Positions 40,391 to 49,326 of a DNA stretch of 52,597 nt are shown here, piece by piece. The notes under the pieces were generated by a model that did no database searches, had not been told where the DNA came from, and was given only the letters and a program-made list of their open reading frames with translations. The translations under genes were made by a program, and so were the position numbers. How positions within the stretch are numbered: position 1 is the stretch's first letter; each line of letters starts with the position of its first letter. Origin of the DNA: Puniceicoccales bacterium (GTDB lineage: Bacteria; Verrucomicrobiota; Verrucomicrobiia; Opitutales; UBA953); assembly GCA_031273045.1 (NCBI GenBank), contig JAISSQ010000166.1, forward strand, positions 1 to 52,597, read 5' to 3'.

Positions 40391-41167
40391 TTATTCCGAA
40401 CGCGCTTTCAGTTGGCGTTTTATGGCGCAAAAATCGCCAACGGCCTTCCAACCGATTTTGAAAATGCGCCGCAGGTTGATGGAGTTCACTCCGCCCTGCC
40501 TCGGTTTGAAAGTGATGGGCTCCCAAACGCAACGCTCCTTCCATTTGACGGCGATGGTGCTGACGAGCACGTTTGAAAGGAAGAAATCCTTCGGAATGAC
40601 CGCCAGAATCTTTGCCAGACGACCAGCGCGCATGAGGCGGAAAGGCGTGTTGGCGTCGCGCACCTTCTCCCCGAATATCAACCAGATAACGAGTTTCAGA
40701 ACCTTGGTGACAACGATGCGCGAAAAGCCGTCCTGCCGTCCGCCGCGCGAACCGATGATGAAATCAAAGTCGGCGCGTTTTTCCCAGAATTTCCAGAATT
40801 CATCGGGGTCGGTCTGACCGTCGCTGTCGGTCTGGAAAATGTATTTCGCGCCGAGTTCGATTGCCTTGTTGTAGGCGAAAAGGCAGGTCGCGCCGTGACC
40901 GGAGTTCGGTTTGTCGAGCGCGATGAGGCGCGGAAATTTTAACACATTTCCCTCGACGGTTCTTTTTTCGAGTTCGTGCAAAATCGCGCTCGTGTTGTCC
41001 TTGCTACCGTCATTGACGATGAGTAGCCGCGCGTCGCCGCCGATTTTTTCCACAACAGGATGCCATTGGGCGACAACGGCTTCGATGTTGTCCTGCTCGT
41101 TGTAGGCGGGCATGACAAGGAAAAGGGCGGTGTCGCTATTGGAGGGGGCGTTTGGGTCGGTGCTCAC
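40391..41167 (-). CDS. Glycosyltransferase family 2, polyprenyl-phosphate sugar synthase-like
   Basis: A 258-residue soluble GT-A enzyme resembling dolichol/undecaprenyl-phosphate mannosyltransferases. PAYNEQDNIEAVV and IVNDGSKDNTSAIL form the nucleotide-sugar site, and QTDSDGQTDPDEF contains the DxD metal motif. FRLMRAG and later basic segments match the GT2 DPM1-like pattern; there is no C-terminal membrane domain. The first ATG in frame (MPAYNEQ) would cut off the first beta strand, so I take GTG 41167, which also clears the upstream stop at 41257. It probably loads a polyprenyl phosphate with the sugar used by the GT39-like enzymes encoded downstream. Confidence 0.85.
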   Translation of the reverse strand: MSTDPNAPSNSDTALFLVMPAYNEQDNIEAVVAQWHPVVEKIGGDARLLIVNDGSKDNTSAILHELEKRTVEGNVLKFPRLIALDKPNSGHGATCLFAYNKAIELGAKYIFQTDSDGQTDPDEFWKFWEKRADFDFIIGSRGGRQDGFSRIVVTKVLKLVIWLIFGEKVRDANTPFRLMRAGRLAKILAVIPKDFFLSNVLVSTIAVKWKERCVWEPITFKPRQGGVNSINLRRIFKIGWKAVGDFCAIKRQLKARSE

Positions 41168-41256
41168 GGGAACACGGAAAGAGCGGAAAGAAAGCGAGTC
41201 AAGAGGGATTTCTTTTGGGAGACACCCGTGTCGAACACAAACGCCGGCGGCACATT

Positions 41257-44200
41257 TTACGGTCTGCCGAACCAGTTTGCGCTTTGGACGGTGCGCTGGC
41301 GTTCCTCGCGCTCGTCGGAGAGGGAACCTTTGAACCACGCTTTGGCGTGGAAGTTGTAAGGGGCGCCCGCCGGCAGTGCGCGTTGGAAGGGCAGCGCGAG
41401 GGCTTGCGGGCGGCCGGCGGGGACGGCGGTGTCGGGGCGTTCGTGGCAGCCGACGCAGCCCTTCTGCTCGCCCGGGCGGACGTTAATCCAGACGAGTTGG
41501 TTGCCGACGACGTTGCGGTCGGCGTCGAGCACTTGCAGGGCGAGGAACTTGTCGGCGGGGACGGTCAGCGCGAACGAGCCGTCGGGCGCGAGGGGGACGA
41601 TTGCGAGGTCGCGCGCGAACGCGCCGCCGTGGTTTTTCCACGCGAACTCGCCGGGGATGGTGTGCGTGGCGTGGCGGGTGACTTGGGGCAGCGCTTCGAC
41701 GACGCGCAGGAGGCGGCTGTGCCGGCGCACGCGCTCGTCCTGCGTGTGGAAGACGCTTTGGCAGTAGAGCGAGCCGGTGTGCTGCGAGGTTCGCGCGGCG
41801 GGGTCGTCGGGCAACGCCGGCGGTCGCGCTCGCGGGCGCAACGGGCGCGGTTCGAAGCAGGCGACGCCCGGCTCGGCGTGGAGACGGGTGAGTTCGCCGG
41901 TGGCGACGTCGAGCGTGCAAATGGCGTGGGCGACGCCGTCCTTGGGGAACTGCGCGTTCTCGAAGACCTTTGGTTTCTCGCCGGCGGCGACGAGCAGCGT
42001 GTGGCGGTCGAGTGGGAAGGCACCGGTGATGGCGAACGGGTCGTTGCCGCCTTTGCGCAGGAACTTTTCGCGCAACAGCCGCTCGCCGTGGCGTCCCTGC
42101 GTGAGGACGGGACCGGCGGGCGTTGTGAGCAGCACCTGTCCGTCGTAAAACGGCTGCGGTTGCGTGAGGCGCAGGACGCGGTGTCGCGCGCCGGTCGGGG
42201 ACATATCGCCGCCGGCGAACCAGCCGCCGTAGCCGCCGGCAATCTTCGCCCAGAAGCCGCGCCGTTCGGGGCCGTAGAGCGTCTGCGCGCGCGTGCCGTC
42301 GGGGTTCACGGCGAGCAGGTTGAACTCGGTTTTCATCCGCGAGTAAAACAGTTCGAGGCGCGTGAAGAGAATGCGCCCGTCGTGCCCGACGGACGGCTCG
42401 GCGTCGCGCCCGAAGTTGAAGCCGATGTTCTGGATGTCGGAGCCGTCGGCGCGCATCACGCACAGCCCCGTGCACGGGTAACCGTGGTATTCGTCGCGCG
42501 TGCCGAGGCGCGTCGAGGCGAAGGCGATGCGACCGTCGGGCAACTCCACCGGCGACACGTCGTGGAAGCGTCCGCGCGTGACCTGCGCGAGGCCGGAGCC
42601 GTCGGCGTTGACGCGCCAGATGTGCCACCACGGTTCGGCGCGTTCGCGGCGCGTGAACCACACGACGCGCCCGTCGTAGGAGACCTCGCACTCGCCGACG
42701 TAGCCGTCGGTGAATCGCGTGAGCGGCGAGACGGTGCCGGCGGCGGTGTCGAGGACGAACAGGTTGTCGCCCGGTCGGTAAACGGGACCGCTGTCGGTGG
42801 TCATATAACACTGCCGCCACGGGTCCATTTGGAACGGGTTGTTCGGCGGCGTGACCGCGCCTTTGATGAAGACGATTTTTTGCGGAAGCGGGGAACGGGG
42901 AGCGGGGAGAGTTTGCGCTGCCGGTGGCACCACCGGTGGCGTTTCTTTTGCCGGCAGCGGCGCGACGCCGTGCCGCCAGAGTTCCTCGCGCGCGGCGATG
43001 CGAATGCTGTGGAACGGATTGTCGCGCTCAGCGAGACGCAGCGCGTCGAGCGCGCCGGCGGTGCCGATTTGCCCCAGCGCGAACGCGGCGCGGTGGCGGA
43101 TGCCCAGCGAGTTCTCGTCGCACGGGTCGTTCAAAATCGCCGCCAACGCCGGCACCGACGCCGCGTCGCGCAGCCCGCCCAGTGCCATAATCAACGCCTC
43201 GCGGTGGCGCGGCGTCGGGTCGTTGAACTCGCCCTGCCCCTGCCGGTTTCCGTTCGACGGATGCGGCGGCGCCGCGAACTCGCCGAACGACGCCTCCGGC
43301 CGCGACTCCGCCAACCGCCGGCGCAACGCCGGCACCGCCGCCGGCGCGTCGCCGATGAACAGCAGCGTCTTCGCCGCGTTGATGCGCACCCAGTGGTCGC
43401 GGTGGTCGAGCAACTCAATGAGGCGCGGCACCGCCTCGCGCTCGCGGCACAACGCCGCCACGACATTCGCGTTGAACGGTGCCGAGCGCGGCATACTCGC
43501 GAGGAAGCCGCCGGCGGCGGCGCCGCGTTGCCTGTTCTCCGGCGCAACCGCCGGCACCTTCGCCACTGCCGGCGGCGGCAGCGACGCCGTCGCTTCGAGC
43601 ACCGCGAAAGCGTGCTCCAAAATGCGCTCCCGCTCGCCGCAGCGCGACAGCAACGCCCGCGTGATTTTTTGAAACGGCTCCTCCTCGTAGAAAACGAGCC
43701 GGTCAATATCGAGCGGAATCTGCTGCGCGATGAGCGGCGCGTTTTTGCGCAGCGCGGCGAGCGCGTCGCCGTCGAACTCGAACCGCGACAGCGCGAACAG
43801 CACCGCGTAGGCGGCGGCGAAAATGCGGTCTCGCGAGTCCAGATGCGGGTGGTCGCTCGGATGCGCCGCCTGCGCGATGAACGGCGTCTCGCGCCGCAGC
43901 ACCTTGTCGTCGAGATGCCGCGCGTGCGGCGGGAACACCGCCAGCAACGCCAGCGCGACGCGGTTCCGTACCGCCGGCGACACCCCCTCGCTCTGCGCGA
44001 ACTCCCCCAGCGCGTCCGCCGCATAGCGCGTCCACTGCGGATTCCTCAACAACACTAACAACCCCTCCAACGCCCGCGCCCGCTCCGCCGGCGACACCGC
44101 CGGTGGCACCAGTGACGACGCTGCCGCCGGCGACGACGCTGCCGGCAACGCTGCCGGTAGCGCCGCCGCTCGCCCCAACGCCCGAATTGCCGTCTGGATT

Positions 44201-44793
44201 TTCACCTTCTCATCGGCGTCCGTAATCTGCCGCCACTTTAACACCGGTGCCGGTTTGCTTTTCTCCGCCGCCTTCCGCCCCTTCGCATTCTTCCCTCTGG
44301 CCACCGGCAACTGACCACTGACCACCACCTTCTCCGTCACCGGCGCCACGACCTTCAACGCCGCCGGCACCGACAGCGCGGCGAGCGAGCGCAAATTTTC
44401 GAGCGCGATTTCCGCGCTACGCCGCACCGCCCAATCGCGGTCGTTCTTCGCGACAGCCGCCAACGCCGGTGCCGCCGCCGCTTCCGTTCCGCACCAACCC
44501 AGCGACAACGCTGCCGCCCTGCGCACCGCCGGCGACGCATCCGCGAGTGCCGTGACCAACGCCGGCACCGCCGCCGCCGCCCGCATATAGCCGAGTGCCT
44601 CCGCCGCCCGTTGCCGCTCCGCCGCATCGCCCCCGCGCAATTTCCCGACGCGCAGGAGCACCTCTTCGCGAAACGGATTTCGCCCGTCAACACCGGTGCC
44701 ACCGGTGGCGCCGGACGCACCGGCGGCGGCGAAGAAGCCGAGAAACAGGAGAGCCAAAAACGAGACCGGCAAAAACAGGAGGCGACAGCGCAT
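41257..44793 (-). CDS. HEAT-repeat / beta-propeller protein with CxxCH motif, HzsA-related
   Basis: An exported 1178-residue protein. MRCRLLFLPVSFLALLFLGFFAAAGA is a signal peptide. Residues about 35-580 are HEAT-like helical repeats (AVPALVTALADASPAVRRAAALSLG). A TolB/PD40-like propeller follows from NPFQMDPWRQCYMTTDSGPVYRPGDNLFVLD, with blades such as GPDGRIAF-type 'PDGRIAFASTRLG' and 'GHDGRILFTR'. Near the C-terminus KGCVGCHE is a single c-type haem motif. This propeller-CxxCH arrangement is that of proteins related to hydrazine synthase alpha, widespread in Planctomycetes and Verrucomicrobia without hydrazine chemistry. ATG 44793 is chosen because it starts the signal peptide. Two TGPs of low complexity sit in the HEAT part. 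Substrate unknown. Confidence 0.8.
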   Translation of the reverse strand: MRCRLLFLPVSFLALLFLGFFAAAGASGATGGTGVDGRNPFREEVLLRVGKLRGGDAAERQRAAEALGYMRAAAAVPALVTALADASPAVRRAAALSLGWCGTEAAAAPALAAVAKNDRDWAVRRSAEIALENLRSLAALSVPAALKVVAPVTEKVVVSGQLPVARGKNAKGRKAAEKSKPAPVLKWRQITDADEKVKIQTAIRALGRAAALPAALPAASSPAAASSLVPPAVSPAERARALEGLLVLLRNPQWTRYAADALGEFAQSEGVSPAVRNRVALALLAVFPPHARHLDDKVLRRETPFIAQAAHPSDHPHLDSRDRIFAAAYAVLFALSRFEFDGDALAALRKNAPLIAQQIPLDIDRLVFYEEEPFQKITRALLSRCGERERILEHAFAVLEATASLPPPAVAKVPAVAPENRQRGAAAGGFLASMPRSAPFNANVVAALCREREAVPRLIELLDHRDHWVRINAAKTLLFIGDAPAAVPALRRRLAESRPEASFGEFAAPPHPSNGNRQGQGEFNDPTPRHREALIMALGGLRDAASVPALAAILNDPCDENSLGIRHRAAFALGQIGTAGALDALRLAERDNPFHSIRIAAREELWRHGVAPLPAKETPPVVPPAAQTLPAPRSPLPQKIVFIKGAVTPPNNPFQMDPWRQCYMTTDSGPVYRPGDNLFVLDTAAGTVSPLTRFTDGYVGECEVSYDGRVVWFTRRERAEPWWHIWRVNADGSGLAQVTRGRFHDVSPVELPDGRIAFASTRLGTRDEYHGYPCTGLCVMRADGSDIQNIGFNFGRDAEPSVGHDGRILFTRLELFYSRMKTEFNLLAVNPDGTRAQTLYGPERRGFWAKIAGGYGGWFAGGDMSPTGARHRVLRLTQPQPFYDGQVLLTTPAGPVLTQGRHGERLLREKFLRKGGNDPFAITGAFPLDRHTLLVAAGEKPKVFENAQFPKDGVAHAICTLDVATGELTRLHAEPGVACFEPRPLRPRARPPALPDDPAARTSQHTGSLYCQSVFHTQDERVRRHSRLLRVVEALPQVTRHATHTIPGEFAWKNHGGAFARDLAIVPLAPDGSFALTVPADKFLALQVLDADRNVVGNQLVWINVRPGEQKGCVGCHERPDTAVPAGRPQALALPFQRALPAGAPYNFHAKAWFKGSLSDEREERQRTVQSANWFGRP

Positions 44794-44845
44794 TCGCCCT
44801 TCGACACCCGCTTCCCGCCAAAGTTTTCCGCACCACCGGCAACAC

Positions 44846-45946
44846 TCACGCCGTCCGGCGCAGAAGCCACAGGAAGAACGGTCCGCCAAGCAGCGCGGAG
44901 ACGATGCCGATGCGCAGGTTGCCGGCGTGACGTCCGACGATGTCGCAGAAGAGCAGGAAGCCCGCGCCACCGGCGAGCGACCACGGCACAAGGCGGCGAT
45001 TCTCCGCGCCGAGCAGGAGGCGCAAAATGTGCGGGACAACCAAGCCGACGAAGCCGACCGGTCCCACCACCGCCGTCGCCAGCGCGGTCATCACCGTCGA
45101 GAGCACGACGAGTTCGCGGCGCAGCGCGGCGGTGTCCACGCCGAGCGAGCGCGCCTCGTCCGCGCCGGCACTGAGCAAATCCATCGGGCGTCCGAGGCGG
45201 CACAGGAGCGCGCCGCAGACCACCACCGGTGCCGCGATGGCGACGTGCTCCCACGTCCGCCCCTCCAACCCGCCGAGCAGCCAGAACAGGATTTGCGCGT
45301 TGCGCTCGAAGGTCTGCACGGTGCCGGAAAGGGCGTAACTGGCGACCGCGCCGAGGATGGCGTTGAGCGCGACGCCGGAGAGCAGCAACCGCTCGGTGCC
45401 GGCGCCGAGACGCGAGAGCGCAAGCACGGCGGCGGTGGCGGCGAACGCGCCGAGTATCGCCGCCGCCGGAACCGCGAGCAGCGTTTGCGCGGCGAGACCC
45501 AACGCGATGGCGGCGGTGGCACCGGCGGTGGCACCGGCGGTGACGCCGAGCAGTCCGGGGCTGGCGAGCGAGTTGCGGAAGAACGCCTGCATGACGAGAC
45601 CGCTCGCGGAAAGCGCGGCGCCGGCGAGCATCGTCACCAGCAGGCGCGGCAGCCGGATGTCGCGCAGGGTCGTCGCCGCCAGCGGGTCGTCGCCGGTGAC
45701 GCCCCGCCAGATTTCGGAGAGCGGGAAATCACCGGTGGCGAGCGACGCCGCCGCGAGCACGGCAAGCAACGCGCCACCGGCGGCGGCGTGCAACGCAATC
45801 GAGGCGCGCGGCTTCGCGACCGGCACTGCGGGCGCGGCGGGCGCGGCGGGGACGACCGGCGCGGTTGTCAGCGCGTTGGATTGCGCGGCGACTGGCGCGA
45901 CGTGCGGCGCGGCGGGCGATTCGGGCGCGGCGGGCGGCGGGTTCAT
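44846..45946 (-). CDS. FecCD/BtuC-family ABC transporter permease
   Basis: Inner-membrane permease for uptake of iron-siderophore, haem or cobalamin. The 366-residue protein has about ten hydrophobic segments and family marks DIRLPRLLVTMLAGAALSASGLVMQAFFRNSLASPGLLGVTAGA, GxxxNxxxG-type VALNAILGAV, RSLGVDTAALRRE (coupling loop to the ATPase) and GPVGFVGLVVPHILR. The first 50 residues are an Ala/Pro/Val-rich extension before the first membrane helix. No ATPase or binding-protein gene is next to it: the genes on either side encode the HzsA-related protein and CoaB. Partners must be outside this window or shared. Confidence 0.92.
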   Translation of the reverse strand: MNPPPAAPESPAAPHVAPVAAQSNALTTAPVVPAAPAAPAVPVAKPRASIALHAAAGGALLAVLAAASLATGDFPLSEIWRGVTGDDPLAATTLRDIRLPRLLVTMLAGAALSASGLVMQAFFRNSLASPGLLGVTAGATAGATAAIALGLAAQTLLAVPAAAILGAFAATAAVLALSRLGAGTERLLLSGVALNAILGAVASYALSGTVQTFERNAQILFWLLGGLEGRTWEHVAIAAPVVVCGALLCRLGRPMDLLSAGADEARSLGVDTAALRRELVVLSTVMTALATAVVGPVGFVGLVVPHILRLLLGAENRRLVPWSLAGGAGFLLFCDIVGRHAGNLRIGIVSALLGGPFFLWLLRRTA

Positions 45947-46003
45947 TGCGCCGTGAACTTACAGGGAACACCACCGGAACACCAAGAAATCACATCGCGG
46001 GAT

Positions 46004-46267
46004 AGCCCCGAAGGGGCGGCATAACATAGGCAGGGGCGTTAGCCCCTGTTTTCGTCGCCTCCAACCACAATGCGAACCGCGAAGCGGTGGCATAAAAATC
46101 CGAGGGCTCACGCCCTCGGTGCTGTATGCCACCGCTTCGCGGTTCACGGTTTTGTTTGCGCTATTACAGGGGTTCCGTCGCTTCGCGACTTCACCCCTGC
46201 CTATGTTATGTCGCCCCTTCGGGGCTGGGCGTGCTCCCAGCAATGCGGCGCTCCATGTATCGGCTTA
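46004..46267 (+). repeat. Nested inverted-repeat element, copy 3 end
   Basis: Outer 33-bp arms at 46004-46036 and 46194-46226 are reverse complements with one mismatch. Inside them, a perfect 20-bp pair (46074-46093 / 46126-46145, gaaccgcgaagcggtggcat) surrounds an 8-bp hairpin ccgagggc-tcac-gccctcgg. Each outer arm has its own hairpins, for example caggggc-gtta-gcccctg. The right flank gcggcgctccatgtatcggctta matches the end of copies 1 and 2, and its tta is the coaB stop. It fills most of the 318-nt gap between the FecCD-type permease gene and coaB; no gene is supported here. Confidence 0.8.
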
Positions 46268-46981
46268 CCGGTGGCGCAGGATTTCGCCGACGAGGAAGGC
46301 GGCGACTTGCGCTTTCGGAGCGGGGCCGAACGCGCTACGCCCGCCACCGGCGGTGAGCAAAATGATGCGGTTCGCGTCCGCGCCGAACGCGCTGTCCGGC
46401 GCGTCCGGCGCGCCGACTTTGTTGGCGGCAATCATGTCGAGTTTTTTGGCGACGAGTTTCGTCCGCGCGTGCGTCTCGACATCGTCCGTTTCCGCCGCGA
46501 ACCCGACGACGATTTGTCCCGCGCGTTTTTTTGCCGCGAGGGTGCGCAGAATGTCCGGCACCGGTTCAAACTCCGCTATCAAGGGCACGTCCTCCTTTTT
46601 GACTTTGAGCGGGGCGCGCGTCTTCGGGCGGAAATCGCACACCGCCGCCGTCATGATGAGAATGTCGCAGCGCGGAAAGAGCGCGTCCGCCGCCGCCAGC
46701 ATTTCGGCACCGGTGGTGACTTGGGTCACGCGCGCGCCGGCGGGAGCGGCAAGCGAGACCGGTCCGCTCACGAGTTCCACTTCGCAACCGGCGGCGACGG
46801 CGGCGGCGGCGATGGCGTAGCCCATTTTCCCCGACGATGGGTTGGAAATGAAGCGCACGGGGTCGAAGAATTCCCGCGTTGGTCCGGCGGTTACGAGGAT
46901 GCGCGGCAACGGCTGCGGCGACGGAACCGGCACCGGTGGCGGTGCCGAATTCGGCGGGGGAATTGACGGCGAACGCTGCAT
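46265..46981 (-). CDS. coaB: Phosphopantothenate-cysteine ligase, stand-alone
   Basis: Joins cysteine to 4'-phosphopantothenate in coenzyme A synthesis. The signature [31 protein letters not shown] begins near residue 28. The nucleotide-binding part continues through [13 protein letters not shown] and the lysine cluster LKVKKED, and VGFAAETDD and ANKVGAP follow. Only the CoaB half of the common CoaBC fusion is present, so CoaC must be encoded elsewhere. The N-terminus has a short proline-rich tail. ATG 46981 is preferred to the track start at 47287, which overlaps the Bat-like gene. It lies 43 nt after that gene on the same strand. Its TAA coincides with the end of repeat copy 3. Confidence 0.9.
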   Translation of the reverse strand: MQRSPSIPPPNSAPPPVPVPSPQPLPRILVTAGPTREFFDPVRFISNPSSGKMGYAIAAAAVAAGCEVELVSGPVSLAAPAGARVTQVTTGAEMLAAADALFPRCDILIMTAAVCDFRPKTRAPLKVKKEDVPLIAEFEPVPDILRTLAAKKRAGQIVVGFAAETDDVETHARTKLVAKKLDMIAANKVGAPDAPDSAFGADANRIILLTAGGGRSAFGPAPKAQVAAFLVGEILRHR

Positions 46982-47024
46982 GAGACGGCTTGTATTTGCT
47001 CCTCTCTGAAAAGGAAAGTCGCCG

Positions 47025-49187
47025 TTACCACGTGCGTCCCTTGGGCGCGTTCGGGGCGGCGGGCTGGGGGGAATTGGCGGCGTCGCGCTCCTGCATGCGC
47101 CGGAAGAGGGTGCCCGGGGCGTCGCCCTTTTTGACGCGCTGGAGGCGTTGCATGGCTTGCAGGACGGCGGTGTCGGCGTTCGGCGGGATGGCGGAGTCGC
47201 CGCCGGCGGTGACGCCGCCGACGCGCTGTTTGTCGCCACCGGTGGCGGGCTTTTTTGACGGGTCCGGCGCGGCGGCGGCTTTTTCACCGGCCTTGTCCTC
47301 CGGCTTCCTCACGTCCTTTTTCTCCTGTGCGGCGGCGTCTTTGGCGGCGTCCTTCTCCTTGGAGAGGTCGCCGAACGCCTTTTTGCCGTCGGTCTTGCGC
47401 GGTTCGCCGGATTTCTGTTCGCCGGACGGTTTTTGAGAATTCTGCGGGTCGCTGCCGGCGGACTGTTGCGAATCCTGCCCGGACTGCTGCTTCGCGCCGT
47501 CCTTCTGTTCGCCGTCCTTCTGCTGCCCGTCTTGCTTCTGCCCGTCCTGCTTCGGCTCGCCGGATTTCTGTTCTTGTTCGCCGGATTTTTGCTGTCCGCC
47601 TTGTTGCTGTTCGCCCTGCTTTGGGTCGCCGTCTTTCTTCTGCCCGTCCTGCTGCTCCTTTTTGTCGTCCTGTTTCTGTTCGTTTTGGGGCGGGTCGTCC
47701 GGCTTGCGTTTGAGGGCTTCGAGGGCGGCGCGGAGTTTTTGCCAGTCGGCGGCGGCGGGGGCGGCGCGTTCGCCTTGGGCGACGGCTTCAAGAGCGTCGT
47801 CAACGGGCGCTGCCGGCGCGGGTTCGTTGTTGTGGGCGGCGCGGTAAGCGTTGCCGTAGGCGAGAGTGGCTTCGGCGAGCGCGACGGCATCGGCGGGGGC
47901 GAGGGCGTCCTTTTGGGCAAGGTTTCCGACGAGCGCGGCGAGCGCGGCGGCAGGGGAGGGAACGGGAGGGGGGGGAGCGGTTTCGGCGGCGGCGGAAGAA
48001 GGGATAAGGGCGGCGAGCAGGAGGGCGGCGGCGGCGGTTCCGAATGCGGTTCCGAACGCGCCGGTGGTGGCGGGTTTCGTCGCCGGTGCCGGTGCGAGGG
48101 GGAGTTTTCCGGCGCGGGGGCGGACGGGGAATTCGCGCCACAGCGAGAGCAACAGGAGCAGTAGCGCGGGGGCGAGCGCCCACTGGAAGCGTTCGATGGG
48201 GCGGGCGCGGCGTTCGGCGGCGAACGTGCCTTTCGCGCCTTTCGCGACCGTCTCCTTGATGAGCGCGGCGATGTCAACCCAGTGGCTGGCGTCGCGGTAT
48301 TCACCGCCGGTGGCGGCGGCGAGTTCGCGCAGTGTGCGCGGTTCGAGGCGCGAGAGGACGACGGCGCCGGCGTCATCCTTGAGCAGCCCGCCGCCCGATT
48401 CGGCGGGAAGCGTCGCGCCGGCGGCGGTGCCGACGCCGAGGGCGAGCACGTGCGCGCCGCGCTTCTTCAACTCCGCCGCCGGCGCGCGCCACGGGTTCGC
48501 GGGGTCCGCCTCGCCATCGCTCAACACGACGAGGAAGCGGTCGGCGTCGCCGGTGGAGAAGGCGTCGAGCGCGGTCTTGAGCATTGCGGCGTAGTTGGTG
48601 CCGGACTGCGGGATGTAGTCGGGTTTGAGAACGGGCAGGAACTCGCGGAAAATCTCGTAATCGGGGCTTAACGGCACTTGGAGGAACGCGGTGCCGGCGA
48701 AGACGATGAGGCCGGCGCGGTCGCCTTTGAGCGAGTCGAGCAGCGTGCGCGTAAGCAGGCGGGAGCGTTCGAGGCGGGTGGGGCGGACGTCGTTGGCGAG
48801 CATCGAGCGCGACAGGTCGAGAGCGACGAGGACTTCGCGGGAGTGCTCGAAGGCGGGTTGCTCGACTTTGCCCCACTGCGGACGGGCAAGCGCGGTGACG
48901 CCCAGCGCGAGGGCGAGCGCGAGCAGGACGCGCACAGGGCGGCGTCGCGCGGTAAAGCCGGCGGCGGTGGCACCGTCGGGAACGGCGAAGCGTCCGCCGG
49001 CGGCAACGGTGAGGATTTTCTCGCCGATTGCGTCGGTGTTGGCACTGCCATCACCGGCACCGCCGGCGGCACCACCGGTGCTACCGCCGACGCTTTCCCC
49101 GCTTCGTCGCCGGCGCCAGAGGTCAACGGCGAGCAGGAGCAACGGAACGGCGAGGAGCCAGAGCAGACGCGGTTCGTGGAAGGTCAT
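47025..49187 (-). CDS. BatB/BatC-like VWA protein with long Gln/Lys/Gly-rich tail
   Basis: A 720-residue inner-membrane protein. It starts FHEPRLLWLLAVPLLLLAVDLWRRRR, the BatA/BatB-type anchor; a second membrane segment at about 86-100 precedes the VWA domain with MIDAS DLSRS at 124-128 in VLVALDLSRSML. SGTNYAAMLKTALDAF and LVVLSDGEADP complete the fold. A membrane helix near 335-350 and another near 385-405 (AAALLLAALIPSSAAAET) lead to a BatC-like part with a weak helical repeat and then about 200 residues rich in Q, K, D and G (KQDGQKQDGQQKDGEQKDG). Bat operons in aerotolerance loci keep BatB and BatC as separate genes and sit beside MoxR; no MoxR or BatA is next to this one. coaB follows after 43 nt. 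Confidence 0.85.
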   Translation of the reverse strand: MTFHEPRLLWLLAVPLLLLAVDLWRRRRSGESVGGSTGGAAGGAGDGSANTDAIGEKILTVAAGGRFAVPDGATAAGFTARRRPVRVLLALALALGVTALARPQWGKVEQPAFEHSREVLVALDLSRSMLANDVRPTRLERSRLLTRTLLDSLKGDRAGLIVFAGTAFLQVPLSPDYEIFREFLPVLKPDYIPQSGTNYAAMLKTALDAFSTGDADRFLVVLSDGEADPANPWRAPAAELKKRGAHVLALGVGTAAGATLPAESGGGLLKDDAGAVVLSRLEPRTLRELAAATGGEYRDASHWVDIAALIKETVAKGAKGTFAAERRARPIERFQWALAPALLLLLLSLWREFPVRPRAGKLPLAPAPATKPATTGAFGTAFGTAAAALLLAALIPSSAAAETAPPPPVPSPAAALAALVGNLAQKDALAPADAVALAEATLAYGNAYRAAHNNEPAPAAPVDDALEAVAQGERAAPAAADWQKLRAALEALKRKPDDPPQNEQKQDDKKEQQDGQKKDGDPKQGEQQQGGQQKSGEQEQKSGEPKQDGQKQDGQQKDGEQKDGAKQQSGQDSQQSAGSDPQNSQKPSGEQKSGEPRKTDGKKAFGDLSKEKDAAKDAAAQEKKDVRKPEDKAGEKAAAAPDPSKKPATGGDKQRVGGVTAGGDSAIPPNADTAVLQAMQRLQRVKKGDAPGTLFRRMQERDAANSPQPAAPNAPKGRTW

Positions 49188-49326
49188 GGGGAAAAAACAG
49201 TGAGGATGCGACTCCGACCGGCGGCGGCGCGCGGTGGGAGGGCGGGGCAGGCAATCGGGGACGGGCGCGGGACAGGGGCAGGGGCGGGAAGTGGAGCGTG
49301 GGGAGGAGCGTCTGGGAGGGCGCGCG

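Noticed and set aside
41152-44058. A 968-residue plus-strand ORF opposite the HzsA-related gene
   Set aside because: Shadow frame with Arg/Val/Ala-rich composition; the opposite strand has a signal peptide, propeller blades and CxxCH.
47433-47700. Possible CRISPR or tandem repeat array in the Gln/Lys/Gly region of the Bat-like gene
   Set aside because: Units are codon-phased variants of KQDGQ-type peptides without conserved spacers; it is low-complexity coding sequence.
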